Shown here: positions 1-11,008 of the stretch, in pieces | Numbering within the stretch: the stretch's first letter is position 1 | Layout: each line of letters starts with the position of its first letter | Assembly (NCBI GenBank): GCA_027923505.1 | Contig: BROI01000008.1 | Span: forward strand, 682,001 to 746,000 | Length of the DNA stretch: 64,000 nucleotides | From: Mayamaea pseudoterrestris | Lineage: Eukaryota; Bacillariophyta; Bacillariophyceae; Sellaphorales; Sellaphoraceae | Direction: 5' to 3' | Notes under the pieces: model-generated | The model's input: only the letters and a program-made list of their open reading frames with translations | Database searches by the model: none | What the model was told of the DNA's origin: nothing | Position numbers and translations under genes: made by a program

Positions 1-1
1 T

Positions 2-668
2 ACTCTAGAGAAGCTAGACAAGGCGCTGACTAACTTTGGGATGCCCGTTGGACCAATTACCCTTGCCGATGAAGTTGGAATCGATGTCACATCGCACGTA
101 GCTACATTTCTTTCCAACGCAGACCTTGGCGCACGTATGAGTGGTGGCGACGTCAGCTTGATGAGACACATGGTAGAGAAAGGATGGTTGGGCAAAAAGA
201 CTGGCCAGGGATTCTACACCCACAAGGGTAAGAAGAAGGAGATCAATAGCGAGGTGCAAGCCTTCGTGAAATCTTTTGTTGCACAGGATCGCAAGCTCGA
301 TGAGAAAGAAATTCAAGACCGCATCATATCACGGTGAGTTTATTGAATATCTCAGCATGTTGCTTTGACGGTTTGCTAATTCCCGCCTCGTTCATTGCGC
401 TCTCCCACTCGTTAGCTTTGTAAACGAGGCGGTCAAATGTCTCGAGGACGAGATTATTGAAGATCCAGTGGTTGGTGACATAGGATTGGTTTTTGGAACT
501 GGGTTTGCTCCATTCCGAGGTGGTCCTTTTAGATATTTGGACCAAGTCGGCGTTGCAGGCTACGTCGAAATGATGATGCGCTTCACGGACAGGTACGGCG
601 CACAATTCGAGCCTTGTGACATGATGAAGGATTATGCGCGTTCAAACAAGAAGTTTCACAGCAAATAA
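2..668 (+). CDS. HADHA: Trifunctional enzyme alpha subunit (hydratase/3-hydroxyacyl-CoA dehydrogenase), C-terminal part
   Basis: This is the 3' end of a gene cut by the window edge; two exons, 2..333 and 416..668, give the last 194 residues. The intron 334..415 begins GTGAGT and ends TTAG, and joining restores Arg before FVNEAVKCLEDEII. Visible family signatures are FGMPVGPITLADEVGIDV near the start (first 3-hydroxyacyl-CoA dehydrogenase C-terminal domain) and GDIGLVFGTGFAPFRGGPFR (second such domain). The last residues, KKFHSK, resemble mitochondrial HADHA ends and give no clear SKL peroxisomal signal. By family knowledge the enzyme hydrates enoyl-CoA and oxidises 3-hydroxyacyl-CoA in fatty-acid beta-oxidation. 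The hydratase and NAD-binding parts lie outside the window, so a bifunctional peroxisomal form cannot be excluded. Confidence 0.9.
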
Positions 669-696
669 AAAGGAGTAATTAATATATTACGTTTCA

Positions 697-2892
697 TTAG
701 AGGCCAGTGTACGGCCATTCTTTTCTAGGAACTCGTCTAGACCAATTCGCATCGAAATCTACCGACACCAAGCGACTTTTTCCAAGTGCATTGATCACTC
801 CCTGGGATACAGCGCCAGCGGTTTTGCATCGGTCAAACACTGAGGCCAACAGTCTTTCCTTTTGGTGTTCTCTGGCTTGCTTCATAATGACAAGTACGAG
901 GAGCGAATAGCTTATGTGATTATATTCACCAAACTCCTGCATACGAAACATTTTTAGCGCTTTGGTCAACGAATAATGCTTCTCTCTGTCCGTCTCGCGA
1001 GTTTGCAAGCAAGCTTTCATGAGAACAGAAAACGTAAATTGGTCCGGTTTTAACTTAGCCTCCCCTGCTCGGTATCGCTTTAACATTTCTTCCAGCAATT
1101 TAGATACTCCCTGCAATGAATCTGGACGTTGACTTCGTGACCATGCGTCCATTGCGATTGTAAACGAAAGCCTATCTGGCTTTACTGACGAACGTTCTGG
1201 CCGCTCCGCCAGGTCGTCCATTCTTGTCAGCAAACTTTCGGCATCTTCAGGACGGCAGCATCGCGCGAGAGAACTTAGTACTGTGTTGTATTCAATGACA
1301 GAAGGAACGAGAGGGCTCTCTGTATCCCCGACATTTTCAATCGTCTCGAGCAGTGCCAATGCTTGATCAGCCATTCCCTTCTTCTGCAAAGCATCCAACA
1401 GAGCAGAGTAACCTATCATGTCTATGTTGCAAAACGATTTCATTCTTCGCAGTGCCAAAAAAGCCTTCTCAACTGAATCGGGACGACGAGTCGCTCTGGC
1501 CCAAGCCGAGACTACCGCATTACCGCAATATGTATCGGGCTTAAAATCCGCATCGCCTGTTTCATTGTATAATTTGATCAAACGCCGCAATAGAATTTCC
1601 GCTCGTTCCGGAGCGTCATTTTGCTGGGTATTGGCCCATGCCGCGATACAATTTGTAAATGCGAGTATGTTTGGTTTGATCGTACTTCCATCCTGGTATA
1701 GACGTAGCATTTGGTTTAAGATCGATTCAGCGCGTCGTGCCGCATCTCCGGTTCGCTCAATTTTTTCGCATTGCGCCCATGCACTTAGTACCATTGTGTA
1801 TGTCCGAGTATTTGGAGCGATTTTGGCAAATGTAGCCTTCTCATTCATCATTGTCATCGTGCGGAGAATTCCTTCTGCATTAGTTGCAGCCTCGCGACCT
1901 CGGCTACTGCGAGACCATGCGGCAATGCACGTGTTAAAAGCAGCAGCATCCAGTCGTATATGCGTAAACCGGCCATCTTGCAAGCGTTTGGATTCGACAA
2001 CCTCATTCAACAATTTGGTAGCTCGTTCCGGCGCATGTGCATGTCGACTTTGGCTCCATGCATCTAATACACCAGTCAATGTGCGTTCCGTCGGAGGCCA
2101 ACCTCGAAAGGAGAACTGTTTATTTTTTAGCCTCCGAAAACTACAATAAGAACGCCAATCCACCATTTTCCTAAACAATCTCTCGGCCATCTTTCCCGCA
2201 TCTACATCACAGCTCTTGGCCCAGCAGTTGATTGCAATGTTCCAACTCTTTGTGCTTGGTTCGCATGGGCGCATGACAAAACCCTCAGAATGTTGAGTAA
2301 ACTCTTGACATAGTATTAGCATACGCCCCAAAATTCTTTCCGCAGCCTCGGCAGCTTCTTTTCGGCCGCCACATACGGCGTACGCCTGGAGAACAACGTC
2401 ATAGTATGATGCATGAGGAACAAGAACCGTCCTTCGTTGACCCTTGAGATTCTTCTCCAGTGCGGAAAGCAGTCGCTCTGCATGTTGGGCAGCGTCAATT
2501 GTTTTTCGCTGCTCCGAGATTCGAATCCAGGCTTCTAATGTATGATAGTAGTCCTCGGCTCTCCTATTTTGTGAAGAGCTAGCCATTTTCAGATCCTTGA
2601 TCAACTGGTCCGTCTTGCGTAACAGGTCGTCGTAGCGCATCCCGTGAGTTGGACAGCCGCATAAGGATGCTCGCTTGTTACTTTTTGCAGGACTTGAAGC
2701 AGCAACGCATGAGTATTTCGCTTGAGTATTTGTCATGGCCGGCTTTTGCCCACGGCCATGAGTGTTAAGTGGATTGAATGCACTAGTTGATGCTGAGGTA
2801 ATGCTGCTATAGCCGCTTAAATTGATATGTCGAGGCGGCGGAACATGATGAGGTCGTGTCTGAGAGATAATACTTCTTTTCAGTATCCTCAT
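697..2892 (-). CDS. Pentatricopeptide repeat (PPR) protein
   Basis: An intronless reading frame of 731 residues. From about residue 85 to 640 it is built of repeated helical hairpins with PPR spacing; repeats carry patterns such as TYTMVLSAWAQC, AFTNCIAAWAN, EYNTVLSSLARC and SFTIAMDAWSRS, each followed by an amphipathic helix ending in AEsILxxM-type residues. The N-terminus is basic and Ser/Thr-rich with few acids, compatible with an organelle transit peptide. PPR proteins bind organellar RNA and act in its processing, stability or translation; the target cannot be read from the sequence. No editing or SMR-type C-terminal domain is evident. It converges on the upstream trifunctional-enzyme gene with only 28 bp between stop codons and shares a 226-bp divergent promoter with condensin H2. 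Confidence 0.88.
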   Translation of the reverse strand: MRILKRSIISQTRPHHVPPPRHINLSGYSSITSASTSAFNPLNTHGRGQKPAMTNTQAKYSCVAASSPAKSNKRASLCGCPTHGMRYDDLLRKTDQLIKDLKMASSSQNRRAEDYYHTLEAWIRISEQRKTIDAAQHAERLLSALEKNLKGQRRTVLVPHASYYDVVLQAYAVCGGRKEAAEAAERILGRMLILCQEFTQHSEGFVMRPCEPSTKSWNIAINCWAKSCDVDAGKMAERLFRKMVDWRSYCSFRRLKNKQFSFRGWPPTERTLTGVLDAWSQSRHAHAPERATKLLNEVVESKRLQDGRFTHIRLDAAAFNTCIAAWSRSSRGREAATNAEGILRTMTMMNEKATFAKIAPNTRTYTMVLSAWAQCEKIERTGDAARRAESILNQMLRLYQDGSTIKPNILAFTNCIAAWANTQQNDAPERAEILLRRLIKLYNETGDADFKPDTYCGNAVVSAWARATRRPDSVEKAFLALRRMKSFCNIDMIGYSALLDALQKKGMADQALALLETIENVGDTESPLVPSVIEYNTVLSSLARCCRPEDAESLLTRMDDLAERPERSSVKPDRLSFTIAMDAWSRSQRPDSLQGVSKLLEEMLKRYRAGEAKLKPDQFTFSVLMKACLQTRETDREKHYSLTKALKMFRMQEFGEYNHISYSLLVLVIMKQAREHQKERLLASVFDRCKTAGAVSQGVINALGKSRLVSVDFDANWSRRVPRKEWPYTGL

Positions 2893-3118
2893 ATTGTACC
2901 TTCTGGAACATAATTGAAGCTGCTAACGTTGCGGCCACGATGGATGTGGGATACAGCATCATCACCATGGTGATTGACGGCGACGAAGAAAAAGATGGTG
3001 AGTGTCTCACTGGTTCTTTAGGTCCTGCTGTGACACTTCATTTCCGTTGTGTTGTCCGGGTTCCGACGAGCACCATCAATATATGACGGTACGCGAAAAT
3101 CACGACACAACTTTCACC

Positions 3119-5337
3119 ATGGCGTCCCTTTCGCAGGACTCGGCGACCGGAGCCACTAACTTTTTAAGACTTTTGGAGCTACAGCCGCTGCAGAATCTTG
3201 CGAAGAATTTCGATATTGATGTCGCTTCGTGGTGAGTCAGCTCCATGGTGCTGCTACAACTGCTGCCTCGTCATTGATATTCAACATCATTAGTTGCGAT
3301 GTTGTTGGTAAATGGACCTTGGTGCTCACACAGCCATCTTCCTTCCCACAAAAAGCCTCGATGAAATTATTCATGAGCTAAAGATTGGCCATGACGAAGA
3401 TGACGTTCAGTATGATGCTGAAACGCTCAACTTTGCCCATGCAGCTCTTGCTGTGCAGGTGAGCGCACGGAGGAAAATCATTGCACCTCGCTCGTCTCTT
3501 GTTATCGCATTCTCATGCATCGTCTCCTGTGATCTTTTAGAATTCAGCGCATATTTACAGCCGCAAAGTCGACCATTTGTACTCTCTCGCCACCACGACA
3601 GCCGAAGATATTGCCGACAGCAACAAACAAAAGAAACGAGACGACCGCTCCAAGGAATTGGAAAGCATGGACGCCTTTTTTGAGCTTCATCAAGACCCAG
3701 AATTCTTGCTGCTCGATGATGTGCCCAATGACGCCAAAAAAGATATGGAAGTCAAGTCTGCGCGATTGTCCTTGTCCACCAGGTATTCCCTTTCGTCGCG
3801 GACCAGCATTAACTGGAGCAGAGACAGCATTGAAATGTCGCGCTACGAGGATCAAATGCGACATTCTAGAGTCAACGCGTCAGTCCGCGAGCTGCTACGA
3901 AATTCTGGGAGCGGGTTCTTTTCGAGTAACCAGATCAATGCTGATGGCTGTTTGTGCTTGCCTGGTTCGCGTCCACGAGAAATTGAGAGTAATGGAAAGT
4001 TGTCTCTAAATATCAGTGACCATGTTGAAGGACGTCATGTACACGAAGAGGATGGCGATTTTCCGATGCACGGTATTGATCACGATAATGATGACAACGA
4101 CGGACCAGCGTTTAATTTTCCGACCGAGGACCACGATGACGACAATATCGGATTCGCGGATGATGGACCAACGGCGGACGTTCGGAAGCACGTCTCATTC
4201 GCCCCCGCTACCATTTGTTCCGCCAAGAAAGTAGACATTTGGGAAATGCTTGATCCAAACAAAGAAACACTCAAGGGAAAGCCTCTTCGAGTCGGGAAGA
4301 CTATTGTACTCCCTCCTGGAATTGATTCCCGTCCCTCGGATGTTGTCACGGGTGCGCGCACTCGCCGCATCGCCAGTCGAGCAAAAGAGACCACTATGGC
4401 AGAAGCACCAACGTTTCGTTCGCTGACGATGGAGACGTTCCAGGCGACACTAGCTGCCCGCAAGCGAAGTCATAGCGCTTTGGTGAATGCCGATGATTCT
4501 ATTGGAATTGTTGACGCTCTCATGCCTACCGTACCCTTGCGAGGCTTTTGCTTTGGTTCAGAATTTGCGTATATCGCCAAAGCAAACACCGCACGCAGAG
4601 CGGCCGAACGCCGCGAGCGTCGAAAGGAGGAACAGTTAAAAGCAAACAGTCAGCACGAGATAAACCCTCCAGTCGAGCAGCTTGACTACGACGACGACGA
4701 CGATGATGGCGTTGGCTTTGTTTTTGGTGGAGAGGACGATCATGACAACTATGGAGGAGAACCCGACAGTCAATTTGCAAGTAATACGGGTCTCGCATCA
4801 ATGGATGACGCCTTTCAGCATCGATTGCTTGATCATGCCACGGAAGATGCAGACAATGCTCAAACTTTTGAAGAGCTATGTCGTCTCCATCTTGGTAGTT
4901 TAAAGGAAAGCAATAATAAATACATGAACCGGTCCAAGCTCGCCAAGCGCGTCAACGAATGGCAGGAGCGAATGGCTGTCGCACTGGATGCAGAGATGGA
5001 GCGGCCTGTATTTGACATTCATGAGTACGGTCAGAGCGTCATTCGGTTAGCGGAGAAGGAATCACAACGCCTAGCGTACAGTTCGAAGGATGTTGACTTG
5101 ACGGACGAGGACGCAAGCGAGTGCATTGCATTTCATGAGGTTGTTCGCCATCAGCCACAGCATGAAATTTGCCGAATGTTCCTTGCCACACTCAGTTTAT
5201 GCTGCTCTGGTAACGTGGAAGTCTTGGATAATACTGGTGGTGATGGAAGCACTCTCATGCTCAAGCTGATCAGCGCTAAGGTCGACACACCAATGGAGCA
5301 GTATGTAGCCCCAAGTGAGCTCGCAACCAGACATTGA
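3119..5337 (+). CDS. NCAPH2: Condensin-II complex subunit H2 (kleisin beta)
   Basis: Three exons (3119..3231, 3356..3458, 3541..5337) give 670 residues. The N-terminus reads LAKNFDIDVAS, then LDEIIHEL, then LNFAHAALAVQ, then NSAHIYSRKVDHLYSL, following the human NCAPH2 N-terminal domain motif for motif. The C-terminal domain is visible in AFHEVVRHQPQHEICRMFLATLSL. The middle is long, acidic and low-complexity. The second exon start is my choice: the first intron would run from GTGAGT to an acceptor ending AAAAAG, which keeps frame and alignment, whereas the more ordinary CACAG at 3333 does not. H2 is the kleisin that closes the SMC2/SMC4 ring of condensin II, acting in nuclear chromosome compaction. 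Exon 3 also contains an acidic Asp run near 4686-4710. Confidence 0.88.
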
Positions 5338-5453
5338 GCTTATTGCATCTAACTTAGTAGCGTTTAGAAGGGATAAAAGAATTAATTTGTCAATATTGCC
5401 CGCGTACCACATTGCATCTACTCAAGCACTTAAACATGTTCATGTTCTATTAT

Positions 5454-6631
5454 TTATTTTTCCGAGATAAATAGTGTTCTGTATCCATTCGTGATGGACT
5501 CAATCGAAAGCAAGATGATCATCGCGTGTGGTGCACATCTGAATCGTCATCGGGGGAGCAAAGATTAGACTTGTATCGCCAAGGCATCACTGAATGTGTC
5601 GATAAAAAACGTACCTGCCATAGTAAGCCGAGAAACCTGCAAAGAAGCCTCGAGGTCCATCTGTTTTCATAATCTTGGCGGCACAGTCTAGCACACCCTT
5701 ATAGGGATACTCGCTCGTGATGGGGTCTGGCTTTTGTGCCATCAAGCGAGACTTGATGAGGTCGAATGGCAGACTAAACAGGGCGGCGGTAAACCCAGCG
5801 GTTGCCGCCGCTCCTAGACGTGTCGGCAGACTCGGGCCGTTCGTCATTGGATCATTCAAAAGCATCGCAACCGTTTCCTTGGCCTGGTCGTAACAGGCAA
5901 GCATACCAACGTTCATGGACATTCCGCGAAGAATATTTGGAGCCAAACCTTTATATAGCGCACCAACTCCTTCCTCTTTCGTCGTGCGAATGAGTGCGTC
6001 AAAGACATTCTTGTAGTTTCGGCGCTGATCTGGCGCCGCCAGCGAGTCTGACTGCAATCTGACAAGTGCAATGTCAAATGGTGTACCAATGCAGACGGCG
6101 AGTGAGCCACTGGCCATTCCGCTCAACGTCTTCTCCAAAAAGTTTATAGGCTTTCCTTCGTTCCTTTGTACCAACATGTCGCTGAAGGTGCGATGCAAAC
6201 CGATTCGTGCAGTTCCATACACCAACTGACGTCCAATGGCAGCGTCGACTCCCTTGTAGCATGCCGAAATACCATCGGCTTTAAAAAGCTTCGTAAGGAT
6301 TTGAACAAAACTTGGAATTGGTTTTCCTGGGTTGAGTTGACCATAAATCTGCATATGAACTTGGCGATATAACGAACGAGAAGAAAGCAGTGAGTGGGGC
6401 TTTGTGTGCGGCATTTCAGCTTTATAAGCGTCAATTTCTTCATCAATTACCTTTGGCAAGGTCCAGAGGATGGATCACCACGCTTGCAAACGTGGCGCTA
6501 GCTCCGCCGCATACAAATGGCTCGCTATGGAAGAATCGAAGCGAGAATTGTGTGTGAGGCTAGTTGTAGAATGTGCGCCCTTCCATATATACCACAACTC
6601 AATAGACATACATTGTTTTAGCAATCGTCAT
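5454..6631 (-). CDS. Mitochondrial 2-oxoglutarate/malate-type carrier (SLC25 family)
   Basis: Four exons on the minus strand, 6631..6612, 6524..6451, 6359..5615 and 5538..5454, give 307 residues, the usual carrier length. Joins restore family motifs: the first exon encodes MTIAKT plus part of Ile, the second FVCGGAS...HPLDLAK, and the last CAPHAMIILLS after FSAYYGR. The three tandem repeats carry their signatures: PLDLAK in repeat 1, TPFDIALVRLQ in repeat 2 and LPFDLIKSRL in repeat 3. The repeat-2 text LVYGTARIGLHRTF and LRGMSMNVGMLACYDQ is closest in my reading to the oxoglutarate carrier SLC25A11, which exchanges 2-oxoglutarate for malate across the inner mitochondrial membrane. A dicarboxylate carrier is the main alternative. 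The gene converges on condensin H2. Confidence 0.87.
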
Positions 6632-7089
6632 TTTCAACAGAGTCCGTTTACAGATAAAATAACTTCAGGCAATGTTCGAGCAGAGCAGGAGGTTGCGCTT
6701 GTAGACAGTCAGAAAATGAGATGCCTTGCCTTGCCTGACTAGTTACGGTGTCTGTGTCAGGTGCCAACTTATAAAATTAGCAAGTTTGTTGGATTGATCG
6801 GGTAGCAACGGTTGGGAAGCAGGAATACTTTCGTCGGGAGAAGAGTAAATGGATTATGAATCAAGATGCAATAGACGACATGCCGATAAACGACGACGGA
6901 GGTGAACAAAAAAGGGAGCGCGATTTTGGCGCGCCAGAAGTGCGTACGCAAGCGAAGGGCATAGATCACGAAATCACACTACTTTGAAAACTAAAACCCC
7001 AGTATTCACAATGACTATTCTACCGTGCTCCAAATTGCTATTGTAACTTGTCCATATTGTAACTGTACAAGCCTGTACTGTACCGTACT
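6632..7089. other. Intergenic stretch between two minus-strand genes
   Basis: It holds the promoter side of the carrier and the 3' flank of the helicase-associated-domain gene. Only short chance reading frames occur and I see no repeat, RNA gene or clear regulatory motif. Confidence 0.6.
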
Positions 7090-8115
7090 TTAACGACCGC
7101 GGTAGACTTCCTTTTGTACAAAGGCATCATCCCATCGATTCCACACAAAGCCAATGGCATTCAATCGCTCCAATCGTTGTGGTGTTAGCAGAGATGGCTT
7201 TTGACTCTGCCGCTTAGTAAACTCTTTTCGTTGATTGCTGACCCAATTGGCGAGCTTTGCATTTGTAAAGGAAATAGGAACGTTAAAATCGCCAAACGTC
7301 TGGCGATAATCGAGCAGCTCATGAAACCGGAGCTCCCATTGAATGTCGTGGCGACTCATATTCCAAGTTGGATCAATCTGTTCCAACGCCTGGATTCGCT
7401 GCAACAAATCGCCATTGTCCCCCTTTATCTTTGCCTGCGCAAGCTCCTTGCGTTGCTTACCAAGCCATCGTCGCATTGTCGTTGAGAGAGGGAGTAAGCC
7501 AACTCTTGTTTGGCCTGACGCTTTTAGCAAAGACTCAAGGCATCGATAGCTCGTCCACCAGTCGCCCTCACATTCTCCATGGTGTCGCAGCTTTTGTTGC
7601 GAATTGTCGGTAGCTTCCCAGCAAAAATCGAGCTTGTTAAGAATATCAATTTGTTTTGTCGTCAAAGATGAGTCTTCGCCTAGCATGAGCTTTCGATAGT
7701 TCAGCCTTTGCTTTGATACCCATAAACCAAGATTGCCATGCCCGCGATACCGCTTCGGAACGCATGTTGTGCCATGTTCATTTAAGTAATCATTCAACTG
7801 GGCAATTCTTTCGTTCCATGAATATCTATTACGAATTGCATGAGTTTGATTGGAAGCAGCTTTTCTTGATATGCTTGGCGTCAGCGCCAAGGCATGTGTC
7901 GACGTTCGAGCGTCCACGCTGTCAGCCTCAGGATTCTCCATTGAGAAGAGACATTCTGATGGCCCTAGGGACTGATACTTTACCAGCTTATGCCGCCACT
8001 GTTTGTGCTCTACGTTTTGGAAAGCACATGTTCTTTGCAAACTTGAAGCCATCGCGAAAGCAAGAACGCAGGCTGCAGATCGGATGACAATCTTGTGCAT
8101 CGTAGTTGACGACAA
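7090..8115 (-). CDS. Helicase-associated (HA) domain repeat protein, probably plastid or secretory
   Basis: A 341-residue intronless frame with three HA-type modules of about 65-75 residues: WNERIAQLNDYLNEHGTTCV...LGLWVSKQR near residue 100, WWTSYRCLESLL...MRRWLGKQRKEL near 190, and WELRFHELLDYRQTFGDFNV...LANWVSNQRKEF near 265. Such modules, named for their position after bacterial helicases, are abundant as free-standing proteins in diatoms; their function is unknown, possibly nucleic-acid binding. No helicase motor is present. The N-terminus has a hydrophobic stretch (VLAFAMASSL) followed by TCAFQN, resembling the ASAF-type cleavage site of diatom plastid presequences. Start at 8115; the Met at 8100 is an equally good start just before the hydrophobic core. 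Confidence 0.75.
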   Translation of the reverse strand: MSSTTMHKIVIRSAACVLAFAMASSLQRTCAFQNVEHKQWRHKLVKYQSLGPSECLFSMENPEADSVDARTSTHALALTPSISRKAASNQTHAIRNRYSWNERIAQLNDYLNEHGTTCVPKRYRGHGNLGLWVSKQRLNYRKLMLGEDSSLTTKQIDILNKLDFCWEATDNSQQKLRHHGECEGDWWTSYRCLESLLKASGQTRVGLLPLSTTMRRWLGKQRKELAQAKIKGDNGDLLQRIQALEQIDPTWNMSRHDIQWELRFHELLDYRQTFGDFNVPISFTNAKLANWVSNQRKEFTKRQSQKPSLLTPQRLERLNAIGFVWNRWDDAFVQKEVYRGR

Positions 8116-8441
8116 AAGTAGCCGCTCGAATTTCAGATAATCTCAGCTATAGCATGAGATCATCGAGCACTGCCTGGCATCGAACACATCATCGGCGAGC
8201 CGTCGATACAAGTAGTCCAAGGTTCAAAGAAAGTGACTGACCGCCCGATGTGAAGTCCACATCCATGCACGCGCGAGCGTGCCTTTTGTGACGTCATTGA
8301 GTGAGTTGCGGTACGATGGAGCAACGCGAAGGACCACACCTAATCGTTTCTGTTCGAAGATGGCGTAATCCCACAAGAGCAGCAAGTGGCTAAATTTCGG
8401 CTAAATTCAACAATTCACTGCAACTTATAAATACGGAGGAA
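8116..8441. other. Divergent promoter region of the HA-domain and NFU genes
   Basis: About 326 bp between two divergent start codons. It contains a perfect CRE-type palindrome TGACGTCA (8289-8296). No reading frame or repeat is supported. Confidence 0.6.
8289..8296. promoter_or_regulatory. CRE-type palindrome TGACGTCA
   Basis: Perfect 8-bp palindrome of the kind bound by bZIP factors, 153 bp upstream of the NFU start codon. In diatoms TGACGT elements are known as CO2/cAMP-responsive sites in carbonic anhydrase promoters; a role here is inferred. Confidence 0.4.
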
Positions 8442-9306
8442 ATGTTTTCGGCAGCGTCTCGAATTATTTCATACAAGGCGCCGCAGGCAGCTCGCCACTT
8501 GTATCCTGGCAGCGCCACCAGCTCGCTCCGACAGCAAATCCGTTCCGTCTTCATTCAAACGCTCGATACTCCAAATCCAGAGTCTTTGAAATTTGTTCCG
8601 AGCGGTGTACCGGTCCTCAAATCAGACGATGAAGATATCAATGGCTTTTACGTTACGAAAAACGACCCCATTAATGAAATCCTTCGGAGTCCGCTCGCGA
8701 AGAAACTGTTTGATGTAGAAGGAGTCAAGGCTGTTTACTTAGGAGCCGATTTTGTAACGGGTACGAAAGAAAAGAAGTTTGCTGACGTTCACCAAGTGTT
8801 TATGCTCAATGATTATGTCTTTTCTACTAGTCACGAAATTTGCAGAGAAGAAATGGAAACTTTTACGGCCACAGATATTTGAGGTGCTCATGTCGTGGGC
8901 TGACACTGGCAAGCCCGCACTACTCGACAAGCCAGAAGTGACAGATACCACTATTTTGGAAGACGATGATGAAGTAGTCGCTATGATCAAGGAGCTGATT
9001 GAAGCAAGGATCCGACCAGCTGTACAGGAGGATGGGGGGGACATACGATACGTTGATTACGCCGAGGACACTGGACTGGTGACTGTCGAGCTTGCCGGCA
9101 GTTGCGTCGGATGCCCCAGCAGTTCTGTCACATTGAAACAGGGCGTAGAGAACATGCTAATGCACTACATTCCTGAGATTACTGGAGTACAGGCGCTCGA
9201 AAATGAGGAAACCCTTGATATCAACAGCGACAGCAGCTCTGGCGATGGAAGCCAAAAGTCATACGAGGCGCGACTAGCTGCAGCTGGCATTCCATTTTCG
9301 GAGTAA
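8442..9306 (+). CDS. NFU1: NFU-type iron-sulfur cluster scaffold protein, mitochondrial
   Basis: Two exons, 8442..8760 and 8846..9306, give 259 residues. The intron begins GTACGA and ends TTTGCAG; joining yields GADFVT followed by [18 protein letters not shown], matching the family. Order of parts: a Ser/Arg-rich mitochondrial presequence (about 1-35), the NFU N-terminal domain ([19 protein letters not shown] onward) and the C-terminal NifU-like domain with the cluster-binding CVGC motif inside [13 protein letters not shown]. By family knowledge NFU1 receives and delivers 4Fe-4S clusters to targets such as lipoate synthase and complex I/II subunits. The presence of the N-terminal domain separates it from plastid NFU proteins, which lack it. 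The C-terminal extension EEARL-like ([15 protein letters not shown]) is typical of this eukaryotic type. Confidence 0.93.
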
Positions 9307-9584
9307 TTTTGGAATAGTTTCTTTCTTTTAAAAACATATTCGTTACCACGTTCGCCGTTGCTCGGCCATGCTTCTCCAAGTGGTGTAAAGATCAAGCATG
9401 CAATTGAAAGATAGGTCACGTATCAAATCGGCTCGATTGCTCAGACGTTACTGTTTGACTCGTTAAAGTTCATTGGTTACTGTTGTAGCAATGGATGACT
9501 AATCGCAATGATTATTAAGGCATAGCTAACAAACTGCAACATGTACGTATCATACAAGCATAATGCGCAACATCCATCGTGCTT

Positions 9585-10905
9585 CTAAGTGCTTGTGATG
9601 GCTTTGGCAACGACATGCTGACAACCCACACCCACTCCAGCAGCTGTTACACAGTCTGGCATCTGCGTTAAAAGCTCAAAGATAAAGTTCGGTTGAGGCC
9701 TATTCGAGCTCATGACACGACTGAGTAGGCAAGGTGAAACAACTTCCTCGCGTATAATGCGCCTATTGGCCTTGTTCATTGACAGGTATATGCCAATTTT
9801 CTTCCAAACCACAGAGTCTTCTGATTGCCTGATAAGCGATCCAAGACCTTTTAAAACGGAATGAATAAACATGTTCTCTCGAACCGCTTCAAGGAGTTCC
9901 GTAGCGCATTCATCCATTTTGTTACCATCAAGCAAAACATGGCGTAGTCGCCGCATGGTAGCAAGTCCCTTGCAAAACGCTACGCACCCGTCGCGAGTCA
10001 TCTTGGTCTGAGTCAAGCATAGACTGCACAAGCTTTCGTGATTTTGCAATCCATGAGCGAGGTAGCTGGCACCGTCATCGCGAATTGGGTTGTGTGATAG
10101 TTTCAGTCACAAGCGTCTGATTTTTCTGCAGGCCATGTGCAAGCAATACCCTAATAGCTTTGCCATCCAGCTTGTTTCGACGCAAAGAGAGGGTTTCTAC
10201 GGTCGCGTTGCAAGCAAGCATTCGAGCTAGACCCCTCGCGTCGACGGACCTGAGGTCCATGTCGTCAATGACTAGCGACATAATGGAGGCATTCTCCCTC
10301 AGTGCACGCAGGAGCGTTGGCTTTGTTTCCATTTCTAAATCGATTCTTCGTAAATTCAACGTGCGCAGAGTGCAGGTGTTCTTCAATCCAGCACAAATGT
10401 CTGCCATTCCTTTGGTCGAAACAACAATTTTGACGAGACTGAGCGATGCCAGAGACGACGCTTTTAGAGCGAGCATGCTGCCAAGCAAAGCGCATCCCAT
10501 GTCGTCCAAGAGGCATTTTGAAATATTCAATTCCATCAATTGCTTGTTTCCAAATAAAGTATGGGGTATCGCCATGGGGTTGTCATTGAAACGAAGGTCC
10601 GTGAGCGAAACAATCGTCATCGTCGAATTCTTCAAAAAAACGTCAGCGAAGGCCTTTTGTGCTTTAAGATCCAAATCAGCATTTTGAAAATAAAGCTTTC
10701 TAGCAATGTTATTTCCCGCCAGTGCATTTAGCAGCAAAATAGCAGCTGATTCTCTGACGCTGCAATCAAGATATCCCGATCCGTCAAAGCAGAGAGGCGT
10801 TTCGGGATGCCACTCGTTCTGTTTCAAAAGTTTGAGAGCATTCACCAACGATGCCAAATCTCCCACTGTATAGCCACGGCCGTGCCAGGAAGGGTGTCGC
10901 GTCAT
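9585..10905 (-). CDS. Leucine-rich repeat (ribonuclease-inhibitor-like) protein with a frame break
   Basis: Two reading frames, 10905..10075 (276 residues) and 10049..9585 (154 residues), form one LRR solenoid. Repeats such as LRTLNLRRIDLE, METLSLRRNKLDGKAI and LRHVLLDGNKMD show the ribonuclease-inhibitor class. Reading through 10075-10110, the expected repeat LKLSHNPIRDDGASYLAHGLQ appears only after a change of frame near 10,100-10,110, and no intron with correct phase fits the gap. The simplest reading is a two-base loss (CT lost from a CTCT) or a sequencing error. LRR proteins of this class are protein-binding scaffolds; no partner domain (NACHT, kinase, F-box) is present. It lies divergently from ZSWIM7 with TACCGGTA sites between them. 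Confidence 0.6.
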
Positions 10906-10942
10906 GGTCGTAGCTAGCTTGTTTAGAGAAATTGATTGATTC

Positions 10943-10950
10943 TACCGGTA
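10943..10950. promoter_or_regulatory. TACCGGTA palindrome, LRR/ZSWIM7 divergent promoter (first)
   Basis: Perfect 8-bp palindrome 38 bp upstream of the LRR start codon. One of a set of such octamers found only in 5' intergenic DNA of this window. Confidence 0.4.
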
Positions 10951-11000
10951 GCAGCCGATGCGAAATGCGCATGGAATCGTGCATGTTGGTCAGACCTGAG

Positions 11001-11008
11001 TACCGGTA
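11001..11008. promoter_or_regulatory. TACCGGTA palindrome, LRR/ZSWIM7 divergent promoter (second)
   Basis: Lies within an 18-base string, tgagtaccggtacgacga (10997-11014), that occurs again at 29847-29864 in the transporter/PUS3 divergent promoter. Confidence 0.45.

Noticed and set aside
1418-2149. 243-codon frame opposite the PPR gene
   Set aside because: It is the antisense shadow of the PPR repeats with no recognisable product.
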